Shown: positions 15,128 through 22,453 of the stretch, in pieces
Position numbering within the stretch: the first letter of the stretch is position 1
Layout: every line of letters begins with the position of its first letter
The notes under the pieces: generated by a model
Told to the model about the DNA's origin: nothing
Seen by the model: the letters and a program-made list of their open reading frames with translations, nothing else
Database searches by the model: none
IMG/VR virus record: IMGVR_UViG_3300028883_000004
Coordinates: 64,001-95,880 of that record
From: a virus
Direction: 5' to 3' (one strand)
DNA: 31,880 bases
Made by a program: the position numbers and the translations under genes

Positions 15128-15152
15128 GGGTCTGAAGGGGAGGGGGGAGGGG
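15128..15152 (+). other. Canonical G-quadruplex motif
   Basis: Four G tracts (15128-15130, 15137-15140, 15142-15147, 15149-15152) are separated by loops of 6, 1 and 1 bases, within the usual rule for a three-layer quadruplex. A further three-tract cluster lies at 15096-15108. Confidence 0.55.
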
Positions 15153-15196
15153 TTGTCTGATAGTGGCGAAAGGGCGGCGAAACACGAAGGACTGGA

Positions 15197-15214
15197 TGCG
15201 CTCCTACCAGCGCA
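15197..15214 (+). terminator. Short hairpin followed by TTTT
   Basis: TGCGCT (15197-15202) pairs with AGCGCA (15209-15214) around a 6-base loop, and CAATTTT follows. A second stem (15233-15240 with 15256-15263, one G-U pair) lies just downstream. It could be a weak terminator or part of a folded leader of the gene at 15350. Confidence 0.4.
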
Positions 15215-15349
15215 CAATTTTGTCAGAAAAGCGGCCATACGTCCTTGTCGTCTTTGTGTGGCCTGAAAGGACCTCGTAAGCAGGCACCGCCCTACACATG
15301 ATCTTTTTATCTAGGCAGAGAACATCGAACCAAAGGAGAAAGAGGAAAC

Positions 15350-15676
15350 ATGGAAAGAGCGGAAAAGAGGATAATGTCGATCGAATCCAACAATGGCCGT
15401 TCCTGGTGGGACTTCCTCATGCCCTGGAGGAAATCGCAAAGGGACGTGCACACTCTGCTGGAGAACGTCTTCAACGTCCAGAGAAGGGTAGACGAGTTGG
15501 AGCGTCTGGAGAGTATGGCTGCCGCTCAGAGCGTAAAGGACTCGAAGCGAATCGAGGACCTGGAGAGAACCGTCAAGAAGCAGGCCACTCGTATCGGGGA
15601 ACTTCGACAGAAAATCAAGGAGACCAATCGAGTCGCCCTTCAGGCAAAGAACGGAAAGGAATTGCAGTATGGATGA
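15350..15676 (+). CDS. Coiled-coil protein, 108 aa
   Basis: AAAGGAGAAAGAGGAAAC precedes ATG 15350. After a Trp-rich segment (WWDFLMPWRK, about 19-28) the chain is a long heptad-like helix (about 38-98: VQRRVDELERLESM...RIEDLERTVKKQATRIGELRQKI), so an oligomeric coiled coil is likely. The Trp-rich patch could touch a membrane or partner. No family is recognised. It is the first gene after the non-coding block. Confidence 0.8.
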   Translation: MERAEKRIMSIESNNGRSWWDFLMPWRKSQRDVHTLLENVFNVQRRVDELERLESMAAAQSVKDSKRIEDLERTVKKQATRIGELRQKIKETNRVALQAKNGKELQYG

Positions 15677-15702
15677 GGACATCGGAAAGGAGTCGTCCTG
15701 AT

Positions 15703-15930
15703 ATGCCCAAGACAATCTATCTCCCCAGGGACGGTCGAGGAGACCGCTCTGGGATAGACGTCACGTGGACGCCCTCTGCCCTTCGTCTTGGTATAGGCGG
15801 ATGGTACGACGGTTGCGTTGGAATCGAGTCAACCTCCATGAGTCTCGGGGAGTTCTTCGAGTCTCTTGGGATAACGGAGGCACATTGCAGGAAGGCCTTC
15901 AGGGAACTTGCGAAGAAGGAGAAGAAATGA
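15703..15930 (+). CDS. Unknown small protein, 75 aa
   Basis: I start at ATG 15703, 10 bases after AAAGGAG. An in-frame ATG at 15673 (ATGA overlap with the upstream stop) would add ten residues (MRTSERSRPD) and is the alternative. Much longer upstream frames are out-of-frame readings of the coiled-coil gene. Residues 1-45 look beta-like with many Gly, then a helical C-terminus ending AKKEKK. No family is recognised. Confidence 0.7.
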   Translation: MPKTIYLPRDGRGDRSGIDVTWTPSALRLGIGGWYDGCVGIESTSMSLGEFFESLGITEAHCRKAFRELAKKEKK

Positions 15931-16418
15931 AAAGAGACGGAATCCTGAATCACTATCAAGCAGGGCAACGGAGTTCTATTCCAAGTGAGGATGATGACGC
16001 TATTCAATTGGTGAAGATTATATTTCCAGACCTGCAGCACTGGATTGAGCGGCATACTAAAGTAAATGCGGCGGGAAGGGATAAACAGAAATGGCGTCAG
16101 ATATTTGCCGGAAATGTATTTGAGATTATAACGGCACTTAATGTAAACCCATCGAGTCCGGATGAGGCAATCGCCTTACGCGGAGAAATTGCCTCTGCTC
16201 TGGGACAGACCTTTTGGAACCTTGCTGCAGTTTGTGATGTATTCGGTTACGATTTGGCGGACTGTATCGTTAATGGAGCCTCTGACTTCAGAGTGTTTCG
16301 AGAGGAACGTTACGGGACGACGGTTATTGAGAGACTTCGACAGGCCCTTCTTGATGACATGAGAAAGACAAAGACGAAGGGCTCCTATCGAAGCAAGATT
16401 GGAGGAAAGAAGAAATGA
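15927..16418 (+). CDS. Possible MazG-like nucleotide pyrophosphohydrolase, 163 aa
   Basis: The start is ATG 15927 in the upstream stop (ATGA). Residues about 95-135 (GEIASALGQTFWNLAAVCDVFGYDLADCIVNGASDFRVFREERYG) follow the helix pattern of the C-terminal part of MazG-like proteins, which hydrolyse NTPs or dNTPs. The family's usual EExxE...ExxD metal set is not clear, with Gln or Ser where acids are expected, so activity is doubtful. Codon use is more AT-rich than its neighbours. Treat as a weak hint. Confidence 0.4.
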   Translation: MKRDGILNHYQAGQRSSIPSEDDDAIQLVKIIFPDLQHWIERHTKVNAAGRDKQKWRQIFAGNVFEIITALNVNPSSPDEAIALRGEIASALGQTFWNLAAVCDVFGYDLADCIVNGASDFRVFREERYGTTVIERLRQALLDDMRKTKTKGSYRSKIGGKKK

Positions 16419-16942
16419 GACAGTTTGGCGGACTTCATAAAGAGCAGATTGTCGATATGCTCAGGAAGGAGTGCGATGCTCAGATGCCATTCGTTCTTGG
16501 GAACCTCGTCGACTGTATCCCAGAGGTCGAACTTTATCGCATGGGCGACATGGGCATCTACGATCTTCACAGGAGAATCAGTCTGAGACTCACCAGGGAG
16601 ATTGTTGGAGCAGGACTTCAGTGCCTTCGACTCTCCTATGCCGGAAACGCAATCGACATTCAGGAGTGGCCTCTGCTGATCTTCGGAGAGGAGATGATGC
16701 AAAGGGCCTTCTTCTTCTCAAGACCGACAGAGCCCTACGGGACGGTGGTGTTCCAGGTGGTTGTTCCTGTCTCGGGAGACGACTGGGCAGAGACCCCGAA
16801 TGACCTCTCTCCTTTCCGCTCGTTCTTCACAGAAGGAGACTCCTTCAAGTACACCGAGGCAGTGCGGATGCCGTGGTGGCAGAAAATTGGTAAGGGTCCT
16901 GTCGCCAGGAGGAAAAGGAGAGTCAAGAAAAATGACAAGTAA
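16415..16942 (+). CDS. Unknown protein, 175 aa
   Basis: This gene overlaps the upstream stop by ATGA, with TGGAGGAAAG before it. A mixed alpha/beta soluble protein with hydrophobic strands (GTVVFQVVVPVSGDDW) and a basic tail (ARRKRRVKKNDK), similar in style to the basic tails at 3695 and 7840. It has no recognised motif. The next gene starts 11 bases before its end. Confidence 0.75.
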   Translation: MRQFGGLHKEQIVDMLRKECDAQMPFVLGNLVDCIPEVELYRMGDMGIYDLHRRISLRLTREIVGAGLQCLRLSYAGNAIDIQEWPLLIFGEEMMQRAFFFSRPTEPYGTVVFQVVVPVSGDDWAETPNDLSPFRSFFTEGDSFKYTEAVRMPWWQKIGKGPVARRKRRVKKNDK

Positions 16943-17228
16943 GAAAATGAGGGAAATGAAAACCGCCGGGAAACTATCTGGACTCTTTGACGACGAAGTG
17001 AAGGTCCTTTCCTGGTGGGTTGTCGCTGGAGTCGTTTCCAAAGACGGGTTCAACAGTAACAACACTCGAACTCGAAAGTTCGTAGAGGAGTGCTGTGAAC
17101 TTCATGGAGTCAAATGGACCACTATCAGAAATCTAGTTTACAAAAAGCACCTGTTCGAGACTGGAGACAATTTTACAGTTACGGATCCAGCTTTGGCATT
17201 AGCGTGTTATGACAAAAGGATAGGATGA
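16932..17228 (+). CDS. Unknown small protein, 98 aa
   Basis: ATG 16932 follows an AGGAG site within the end of the previous gene. The start MTSKKMREMKTAG is basic. The rest is helical with a possible helix-turn-helix (RKFVEECCELHGVKWTTIRNLVYKKHLF, about 47-74). A regulatory role is possible but unproven. It overlaps the next start (ATGATG). Confidence 0.65.
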   Translation: MTSKKMREMKTAGKLSGLFDDEVKVLSWWVVAGVVSKDGFNSNNTRTRKFVEECCELHGVKWTTIRNLVYKKHLFETGDNFTVTDPALALACYDKRIG

Positions 17229-17833
17229 TGAGCATGCTATTTCAAAATCAAGTGAGCATACCTATCGGAAAGAAGGGCGATGTTCAGATCCGCTACATGC
17301 GAGTGACCGGTCGACAGTCGAGGATGTCTTCGATGAGAGGTACATGGTGTCCTCCAGGCATCTATCGTCTCCTGGTGATAGGCGGACACACTATCATGAG
17401 TAATACACCAGACGAGTTATCCTCCTCGATGGCGCCTGTTCTGGAGGGAAGGGGCGACGTGCTGATCTTCGGCCTTGGTCTCGGGTGCATACTTCCAGAC
17501 CTTCTTGCGAAGGAGGAAGTCAACTCCGTTCTGGTGGTGGAGAAGAACAGGAATGTCATCGACCTCGTCTCTCCCTCCTTCTCGGATCCAAAGTTGACTA
17601 TCGTGGAGGGAGACGCCTTCGTCTGGAAACCAGAGAAGGGTCGAAAGTTCTCTACGATCTTTTTTGACATCTGGGGAGATTATCACACTGACCTCCTTCC
17701 GGAGATGGGGAGACTCCTTCGACGGTGTGTACCGTGGAAGAAGAAGGGCGACTGCTGGGCCGGCTGCTGGAGGCGGGAGGAGCTTCTTGACATCCGTAGG
17801 AGGGAGAGGGCGGCGAACCTACCTTGGGCCTGA
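17225..17833 (+). CDS. Rossmann methyltransferase / spermidine-synthase-like protein, 202 aa
   Basis: A class I SAM-binding fold is visible: VLIFGLGLGC (79-88, glycine loop), VLVVEKN with acidic Glu106 at the end of strand two, TIVEGDAF (125-132) and STIFFDIWGDY (143-153). This layout, especially VEKN followed by EGDAF and a DxWxD segment, is close to polyamine synthase-type proteins. Such genes occur in phages and their substrates are usually unknown. The C-terminus is short and basic. The start may equally be ATG 17228. It ends the plus-strand block before an AT-rich spacer. Confidence 0.7.
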   Translation: MMSMLFQNQVSIPIGKKGDVQIRYMRVTGRQSRMSSMRGTWCPPGIYRLLVIGGHTIMSNTPDELSSSMAPVLEGRGDVLIFGLGLGCILPDLLAKEEVNSVLVVEKNRNVIDLVSPSFSDPKLTIVEGDAFVWKPEKGRKFSTIFFDIWGDYHTDLLPEMGRLLRRCVPWKKKGDCWAGCWRREELLDIRRRERAANLPWA

Positions 17834-18140
17834 TCCTCATGTTATTTTAGCAATCATGAAAAATGCCTAATTTTTGAGCATGTAAAAATAACATGCAAAA
17901 ATCGGGCTATTTTTTTTGGGTTATTTTAAGAGTTGCGAAAAAAAGGCAAAAAAAATTTTTTGACCCCTTCCTAGATTCTCATGTAACTCATTAAAATCGT
18001 TATGCTTTTCATGTCTTAAATTTTTTTTGAGTTACATGAGATTTTTCTGTACACTCATGACGCTTATTCCTTATAATGCCCAAAGATCGAAAGATCAAGG
18101 CGAGCGAAAGATTGAAAACCGAACCAGAGAGGAGATCGAA
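17834..18140. other. AT-rich intergenic spacer with long inverted repeats
   Basis: About 300 bases of very AT-rich DNA stand out from the GC-balanced surroundings. Inverted repeat A: TCTCATGTAACTCA (17977-17990) and TGAGTTACATGAGA (18028-18041), 14 bases perfect. Inverted repeat B: CATGTTATTTT (17838-17848) and AAAATAACATG (17885-17895), 11 bases perfect. A small GCATGT/ACATGC pair (17878-17896) nests in B. GTTATTTTA recurs near 17920. The spacer could be a promoter/operator block, a terminator set, or a DNA-unwinding element. Confidence 0.6.
18072..18077 (+). promoter_or_regulatory. Possible -10 box (TATAAT)
   Basis: An exact TATAAT lies 63 bases before the gene at 18141, just after inverted repeat A. 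No good -35 hexamer is found at 16-18 bases, so it would need an activator or another sigma factor. This is a weak call. Confidence 0.35.
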
Positions 18141-18527
18141 ATGGAAATGACTAGGGAACAGCTCGACAAGGTTTACAAGGCAGTCGAAAACTTTAACGCT
18201 AGGGTCCTGGAGGGAGAAGGAGTCGAAGGCTTCCTCCGAGTCCTCGCAATGTTCAAGGACGTTCAGCGAAGGTACAACATGGAGGACGGACCTTTCGCGA
18301 TAGCGGTTGTTACACGGATGCTGAAAGAGGACGGGATGTTCCTTCGAGGAAGTCACTCACAAGGTTACGTCTACCTCGAAGATGAGGACGACATCAACTG
18401 CTCAGACGTTATGTTCTACGGACCCAACCTGGTGGAGGTTAAAGCACGGCGAGTTATCCTCCCCAGCGACAGACACGTTTACATTGCAGAAGTCAATTTC
18501 GTTACCCCGAAAGGAGAGAGAGCATGA
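18141..18527 (+). CDS. Unknown protein, 128 aa
   Basis: I start at ATG 18141 after AGAGGAG; a longer frame from 18027 runs through the inverted repeat and lacks a ribosome site. Mixed alpha/beta, acidic in the middle (LEDEDDINCSD). No motif is recognised. It is the first gene of a nine-gene block of unknowns and overlaps the next by ATGA. Confidence 0.75.
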   Translation: MEMTREQLDKVYKAVENFNARVLEGEGVEGFLRVLAMFKDVQRRYNMEDGPFAIAVVTRMLKEDGMFLRGSHSQGYVYLEDEDDINCSDVMFYGPNLVEVKARRVILPSDRHVYIAEVNFVTPKGERA

Positions 18528-19195
18528 ACGAGCGTACAACAAAAAGCGGACACTCGATCGTAACCAGGAAAGTTAAAATGTCAGAGAGCTTCCTGCATAC
18601 CGGAGGAGCAAGAGGGAGCAGGGCGTATGGCGGAAAGAAGAAACCGAATAGGGTCTCGACCTTCAACGTCGACATGGTTCTCTATCACAGCTTCGTAGAG
18701 AAGCGGCGGCAGGACGACAAGAGTTACAAAGTCGTAGTCGGAGTCCTAACCGACTCGGAAGCAACCACGTTCATAAAATGCAAAGAAGAAGAAATCGTTT
18801 GGTCGACGACGGTCGCCGATGTAAGGCAAGCCCAACTTCTTTGCGAAGCGATAGCAAAATGGATCGCAGGATGGGACGAGGTTCCTCTGGAGAAAAGAGA
18901 CCGCAGGAGACTTCAGGGAGTCTGGCTTGAGATGAGAGGCAAGATGGGATACACCGGAGAGCACGTCTCCCTCATCGTGGTTACAAAGGCCTCCAGGAAC
19001 GGGAATGAAGTCTACTGGATGGGAGAACATCTCTTCACGATCAACTCAACGTTCTCCTCTCTCCGGTCTACCTGCTACGAAGTTGCAGATACCGGATTGC
19101 ACTGGAAGGAACTCAGCTACGCAGTGGAATACGGGGCGAAGTCGATTCTAGGCGAACGCCCCATAGACGATAACGGCGAGTACATCAACGAATAA
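18524..19195 (+). CDS. Unknown protein, 223 aa
   Basis: AAAGGAGAGAGAGC precedes ATG 18524. The N-terminal 45 residues are basic and Gly-rich, probably flexible. The rest is globular with strands and helices (YHSFVEKRRQDDKSYKVVVGVLTDSEA is one example). It has no catalytic motif I know. It is followed by a 22-base gap with its own ribosome site for the next gene. Confidence 0.8.
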   Translation: MNERTTKSGHSIVTRKVKMSESFLHTGGARGSRAYGGKKKPNRVSTFNVDMVLYHSFVEKRRQDDKSYKVVVGVLTDSEATTFIKCKEEEIVWSTTVADVRQAQLLCEAIAKWIAGWDEVPLEKRDRRRLQGVWLEMRGKMGYTGEHVSLIVVTKASRNGNEVYWMGEHLFTINSTFSSLRSTCYEVADTGLHWKELSYAVEYGAKSILGERPIDDNGEYINE

Positions 19196-19217
19196 CGAAA
19201 GAGAGAGGAGCAAGACA

Positions 19218-19919
19218 ATGGCTATTTTCAGGAAAACCGGAGTGGAGAAAATCAAGGACGTAAAGCGGAACTCGAAAGGGAGAGTCATCAACGGTTGGGT
19301 CTACGCAGCAGAGACCTTCTTCGGTGGATTCATGGAGAAGGATGAGAGACCATTCGGAAGTATCGACGGACCCTACAGCGGAGACTTCGAAAAGAGAGTT
19401 AGAGACTGGGCATGTGATACAGGACATTGGATGAGAGGATGGAGCGGAATCAGGATCGCTTCCAAGGCCATCATCGAATACGCAGAGAAGCATGCGCAAG
19501 GTGCTCCTTACAAAATCCTCGAGTTCAAGAATCCCGAAGGAAAGAAATCGTGGAAGGGTTACACGACATACAGATCGGAGCATAATGCAGTCATCGTTCT
19601 TTTCGAGGACTTCCACTTCGCAGTCATCTCTCTCTGGTCATACGAACTCCCTTCCTTCCTGAAGAAACGGATGGAGAAGGCCTCGACGAATAAGGTCGAG
19701 ATGGTAAGAGCCGACCAGCTGAAGGAAGGCGACAAAGTCATCTACAACTTCGCAGGGTTGGCTCAGAAGCCAAATCGTCAAGAGGTCGAGGTTGTTTTTG
19801 CAAAGCAAAACTCTCCTCGTGGAATGTGGATCAAATTCAAGAGAGCGGACGGCAGTGAGATTCAGGTTACAACGACAACTTACGATAAAATGGAACTCGT
19901 GAAAGGAGCAAGCAAATGA
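19218..19919 (+). CDS. Unknown protein, 233 aa
   Basis: AGAGAGAGGAG precedes ATG 19218. The chain has a C-terminal stretch (about 150-233) with a KOW/SH3-like rhythm (VRADQLKEGDKVIYNFAG, then VEVVFAKQN, GMWIKFKRADGSEIQVTT), a fold that binds nucleic acid or proteins. The N-terminal part is unknown. It is coupled to the next gene by ATGA. Confidence 0.75.
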   Translation: MAIFRKTGVEKIKDVKRNSKGRVINGWVYAAETFFGGFMEKDERPFGSIDGPYSGDFEKRVRDWACDTGHWMRGWSGIRIASKAIIEYAEKHAQGAPYKILEFKNPEGKKSWKGYTTYRSEHNAVIVLFEDFHFAVISLWSYELPSFLKKRMEKASTNKVEMVRADQLKEGDKVIYNFAGLAQKPNRQEVEVVFAKQNSPRGMWIKFKRADGSEIQVTTTTYDKMELVKGASK

Positions 19920-20164
19920 GTAGGGGAACAAACGGCGAGCAGGAAATGGTTCAGGCTTTGATGGAAACCTTCTACGGAATCAACGAAGATGTTATCAGTG
20001 GAGAGTACGAGGCTCCAGGGAGTAACGAACTCGAAGCGGTACTCGGCGAAGGCGACTGGGAGATTCAGTCGTTTGATGAAGCCGGTCTCCTTACTGGGAA
20101 CGATGGAGTCGTCATCAAGGGCGTCAACGGACGGACTTTTCAAATCACTATCGTGGAAGCATAG
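19916..20164 (+). CDS. Acidic small unknown protein, 82 aa
   Basis: AAAGGAG precedes ATG 19916. The product is strongly acidic with few basic residues and no Cys. Small acidic phage proteins often inhibit host enzymes by mimicking DNA, but nothing specific supports that here. No motif is recognised. Confidence 0.75.
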   Translation: MSRGTNGEQEMVQALMETFYGINEDVISGEYEAPGSNELEAVLGEGDWEIQSFDEAGLLTGNDGVVIKGVNGRTFQITIVEA

Positions 20165-20177
20165 GAGGGAGAGAGCA

Positions 20178-20834
20178 ATGGACGAGAGAAGAACAATCAA
20201 ACTGAGAGACGGACGGAAACTGGAAGCGATTATGGTTCCTATCGAGGAAACGGAACTCGGGAGGCAGATTGCAATCGAGTACGAACGCGACGGAGAGAAG
20301 GGAATCGAACTCGGTCTCGTGGAGTGGCATGATGTAAAGGGAACGGGAGTCGCCTTTACCGTTCTTCTGGTAGATGGAAACAGGCACGGTGATAGCATGT
20401 CGACTGGAAGGAAGGTTGCAGAGGTCCAGAGATACAACTGGGACATGTTTCCCGAACTGGAGTTCTCGGCTTCTCGTTTCGGAATCAATCTGGTCGAACT
20501 TCCGGAGAAGATCAAAAGCGAGATGAGAAGGTGGAGAGAGATCGGAGACATCTCCTTTCCGAAATCCTACATCGAGTTTCATCGCTTCCTTGCAAACAAG
20601 CATTTTACAAACCTCCTTCGTAGGGACCTGATCACTCGAATCTATCACCGGGGATTTGAGGACGACGGATGGTGCGACGGGATGAAGGCGGTTGTAGCAG
20701 TCATCGAGGATAAGTTCGGCCGGCTCTTCAAACTCGTTTGGAACGACAGCAATCAGGAGTTCTTCGCGGTACATAATTCCGGTGGCTCCTCTCCCTTCCG
20801 TTTTCAGTTTGATTCTGAAGGAGGTGCTAAATGA
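20178..20834 (+). CDS. Unknown protein, 218 aa
   Basis: I start at ATG 20178 after AGGAGGGAGAG; the longer frame overlaps the acidic gene. Residues 1-45 look like a small beta-hairpin domain (RTIKLRDGRKLEAIMVPIEE). The centre has a helical block with His and Arg (FHRFLANKHFTNLLRRDLITRIYHRG). No known family. It overlaps the next gene by ATGA. Confidence 0.75.
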   Translation: MDERRTIKLRDGRKLEAIMVPIEETELGRQIAIEYERDGEKGIELGLVEWHDVKGTGVAFTVLLVDGNRHGDSMSTGRKVAEVQRYNWDMFPELEFSASRFGINLVELPEKIKSEMRRWREIGDISFPKSYIEFHRFLANKHFTNLLRRDLITRIYHRGFEDDGWCDGMKAVVAVIEDKFGRLFKLVWNDSNQEFFAVHNSGGSSPFRFQFDSEGGAK

Positions 20835-21247
20835 GGCCAGACTTTAACAAACCAGCACATTCCTTCAAGGGCGTAACATTCGCCTTCCCTTCTGATTTCG
20901 GAATCGGGTTTGCAAGAGGCTTTTGCAAAGAGTTGAAAATCGCTTATGCTCCATACGCTCAGTATCCAAGAGCAACCTTCCTGGCCTTCCTCCCTCCACG
21001 AGCAAGGAAGTGGAGAAGCGCAGTGCTTTTTTCCGATCAGATGCTCGTGATTCTAAATGGCGACAAAACGAAAGAGGTCCATGCTCTTACTTACGGACCC
21101 CTTGAGGAAGGATCAACCCCAGGGATCAAAACTCAGCGCGCCTCATTCTCGTCCTTTAACAAGGGATGGAATGAAATGCTTTTAGAGTTCGCCAAGGAGC
21201 ACGATGCAGTATTCATTCAAGACTCGAAAGGAGAGGAAATCAAATGA
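20831..21247 (+). CDS. Unknown protein, 138 aa
   Basis: GAAGGAGGTGC precedes ATG 20831. Soluble, with aromatic-rich and beta-like segments in the first half (FKGVTFAFPSDFGIGFARGF). No metal or nucleotide motif. It is coupled to the next gene by ATGA. Confidence 0.75.
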   Translation: MRPDFNKPAHSFKGVTFAFPSDFGIGFARGFCKELKIAYAPYAQYPRATFLAFLPPRARKWRSAVLFSDQMLVILNGDKTKEVHALTYGPLEEGSTPGIKTQRASFSSFNKGWNEMLLEFAKEHDAVFIQDSKGEEIK

Positions 21248-21669
21248 AGGACCTTTATCAATTCGTAGCGGACAGCAAGCAGACTAAGGAAGCAGCCAGC
21301 AAGAGGATGTCCTTCGACTCCTCTGCTTCCTTCTCAGACGTAAAATACGAAGCCGACAAATGGGTGAGGGAACTCAACGAGAAAACGGTTGCAGATCATG
21401 GCTTCCGTCTCTCAGCCATCTACTCCCTGGAGAAGGTCTGGGAGGCTGAAGCGTCTCCGGTTCCTCAGTTTGGAAAGGTAGAAGTATGGGCCGGCTTCGC
21501 AAAGGTTGGATCAGCAAAGACTTCCAACGGGGCGTTTCGAGTTTTCAACAAATGGGTAGGAGCAAAACCAGGGGAGAGGGGCGGATGCAAGATGTCCCTG
21601 AAACATAATGGGCTAGAAGTAAAGTTCGTAGGACCTGGAGCATGGGTCTACAAGGAGGAAGGCGAATGA
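21244..21669 (+). CDS. Unknown protein, 141 aa
   Basis: AAAGGAGAGGAAATC precedes ATG 21244. The first 80 residues are helical (KWVRELNEKTVADHGFRLSAIYSLEKVWEAE), the rest beta-like with Gly turns. No family is recognised. It overlaps the next gene by ATGA. Confidence 0.75.
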   Translation: MKDLYQFVADSKQTKEAASKRMSFDSSASFSDVKYEADKWVRELNEKTVADHGFRLSAIYSLEKVWEAEASPVPQFGKVEVWAGFAKVGSAKTSNGAFRVFNKWVGAKPGERGGCKMSLKHNGLEVKFVGPGAWVYKEEGE

Positions 21670-21980
21670 CTTACGATGGATCAATCAAGAAGATTACAAC
21701 CATCGGGGAGATGAAGAAGGCTCTCGAGGACCTCACGGAGTACATGGGCTTTGATGACAATGATCAAGTTAGACTCCTTCTGGTGAAGTGCGACTCTCCA
21801 TATTACCGCACTCATCCTGAGACTCGGAACCCAGGCGATGCGGAGGTTCCCATCGAGTTTATCAATGTCCCGCGAGTTAAACTGGATATCGCTCGGGACC
21901 CTGTGAAGGGAATTGGTCGCATCCTGCAGATAGGAGTCCCGTTCGACTTTAAGGTTGTAGTGGAAGGAGAAGAACGATGA
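21666..21980 (+). CDS. Unknown protein, 104 aa
   Basis: I start at ATG 21666 in the upstream stop, just after AAGGAGGAAGG. The protein is acidic at first (EDLTEYMGFDDNDQ) then mixed, with a strand-like C-terminus (VPFDFKVVVEGEE). No motif is recognised. It overlaps the next gene by ATGA. Confidence 0.75.
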   Translation: MTYDGSIKKITTIGEMKKALEDLTEYMGFDDNDQVRLLLVKCDSPYYRTHPETRNPGDAEVPIEFINVPRVKLDIARDPVKGIGRILQIGVPFDFKVVVEGEER

Positions 21981-22450
21981 GCAAGTCGAAAAAAGACGAG
22001 AAGGAGAGAAGGCCTATCAAGGTTGTTTACATAGGAAGGCGACTCAACACGAAGAAGAACAAGGCACTATGCGTCTACCGGGAACTGCTGGAGGGAGACA
22101 AACTTGGGAAGGAGGAACACTGCTTCGGTTCCTGCCTCGATAAGAAGCGAGGACAGGATGTGGTTGGAGCCGTCTATTCGGGAGAGGTAAGCACGGACGG
22201 GGCGACCTTCTATGGTCCCTGGAAGTGGTGCGGTCGCTCCTCGAAGAAGGCTCAGACGCTTACTGCTGAATGGATACTCCTCGACCAGGCGGCCTACAAG
22301 GAATACGCCTTGAGGAAAGAGACCCCTGGTGCCTTCCTGGAGAAGGCCTTGAAACCGGTCCGATATGCCTACTTCAATGCCCAATCTGCAAGGCAGCGAG
22401 AGCTTATTCTGGCTCAGGTCCTAAGAATCGTCACGAAAGGTGCCATTTAA
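21977..22450 (+). CDS. Unknown protein, 157 aa
   Basis: GGAAGGAGAAG precedes ATG 21977. A basic leader (KSKKDEKERR) leads into a globular region with three Cys (CVYREL, HCFGSC) that could bind a metal or form disulfides, though the spacing fits no finger I know. This is the last plus-strand gene of the block; a strong bidirectional hairpin follows. Confidence 0.75.
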   Translation: MSKSKKDEKERRPIKVVYIGRRLNTKKNKALCVYRELLEGDKLGKEEHCFGSCLDKKRGQDVVGAVYSGEVSTDGATFYGPWKWCGRSSKKAQTLTAEWILLDQAAYKEYALRKETPGAFLEKALKPVRYAYFNAQSARQRELILAQVLRIVTKGAI

Positions 22451-22453
22451 CGG

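Larger units (their letters stand above)
13982..15349. other. 1.37-kb non-coding block, candidate replication origin or structured RNA
   Basis: No plus-strand frame over this stretch has a credible start and length. Minus-strand frames are low-complexity (Ser, Pro, Arg, Leu) and overlap repeats. The block is GC- and purine-rich. It holds, from left to right: a 15-bp hairpin, CTCCCTGGGGAGGA twice (14102, 14883), a small hairpin CGCCCTA/TAGGGCG (14404-14426), two pairs of iteron-like repeats, a run of 10-bp repeats, a copy of the dispersed motif (14944), G-rich tracts, and hairpins at 15197-15214 and 15233-15263. Dense repeats without genes in a compact phage genome suggest an origin, a partition or control site, or a large RNA. 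None is proven. Confidence 0.55.

Noticed and set aside
14373-15238. Several minus-strand open frames of 76-107 codons in the non-coding block
   Set aside because: They are rich in Ser, Pro, Arg and Leu, overlap each other in different frames, lack ribosome sites and run through the iterons and hairpins. They look like by-products of GC-rich repeats.
13982-15349. tRNA genes or CRISPR array in the repeat-rich block
   Set aside because: I found no cloverleaf with a T-loop sequence, and the repeats are short with unequal unique spacers, unlike the regular 25-40 base repeats and spacers of CRISPR arrays.
15298-15700. Upstream extension of the 15703 gene to 15298
   Set aside because: The extension reads the coiled-coil gene out of frame and gives a Gly/Arg/Glu-rich sequence; the AAAGGAG site points to ATG 15703.
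18049-18077. Full sigma-70 promoter at the TATAAT before 18141
   Set aside because: The region 16-18 bases upstream (around GTACAC) does not resemble a -35 box, so only a weak -10 candidate is listed.
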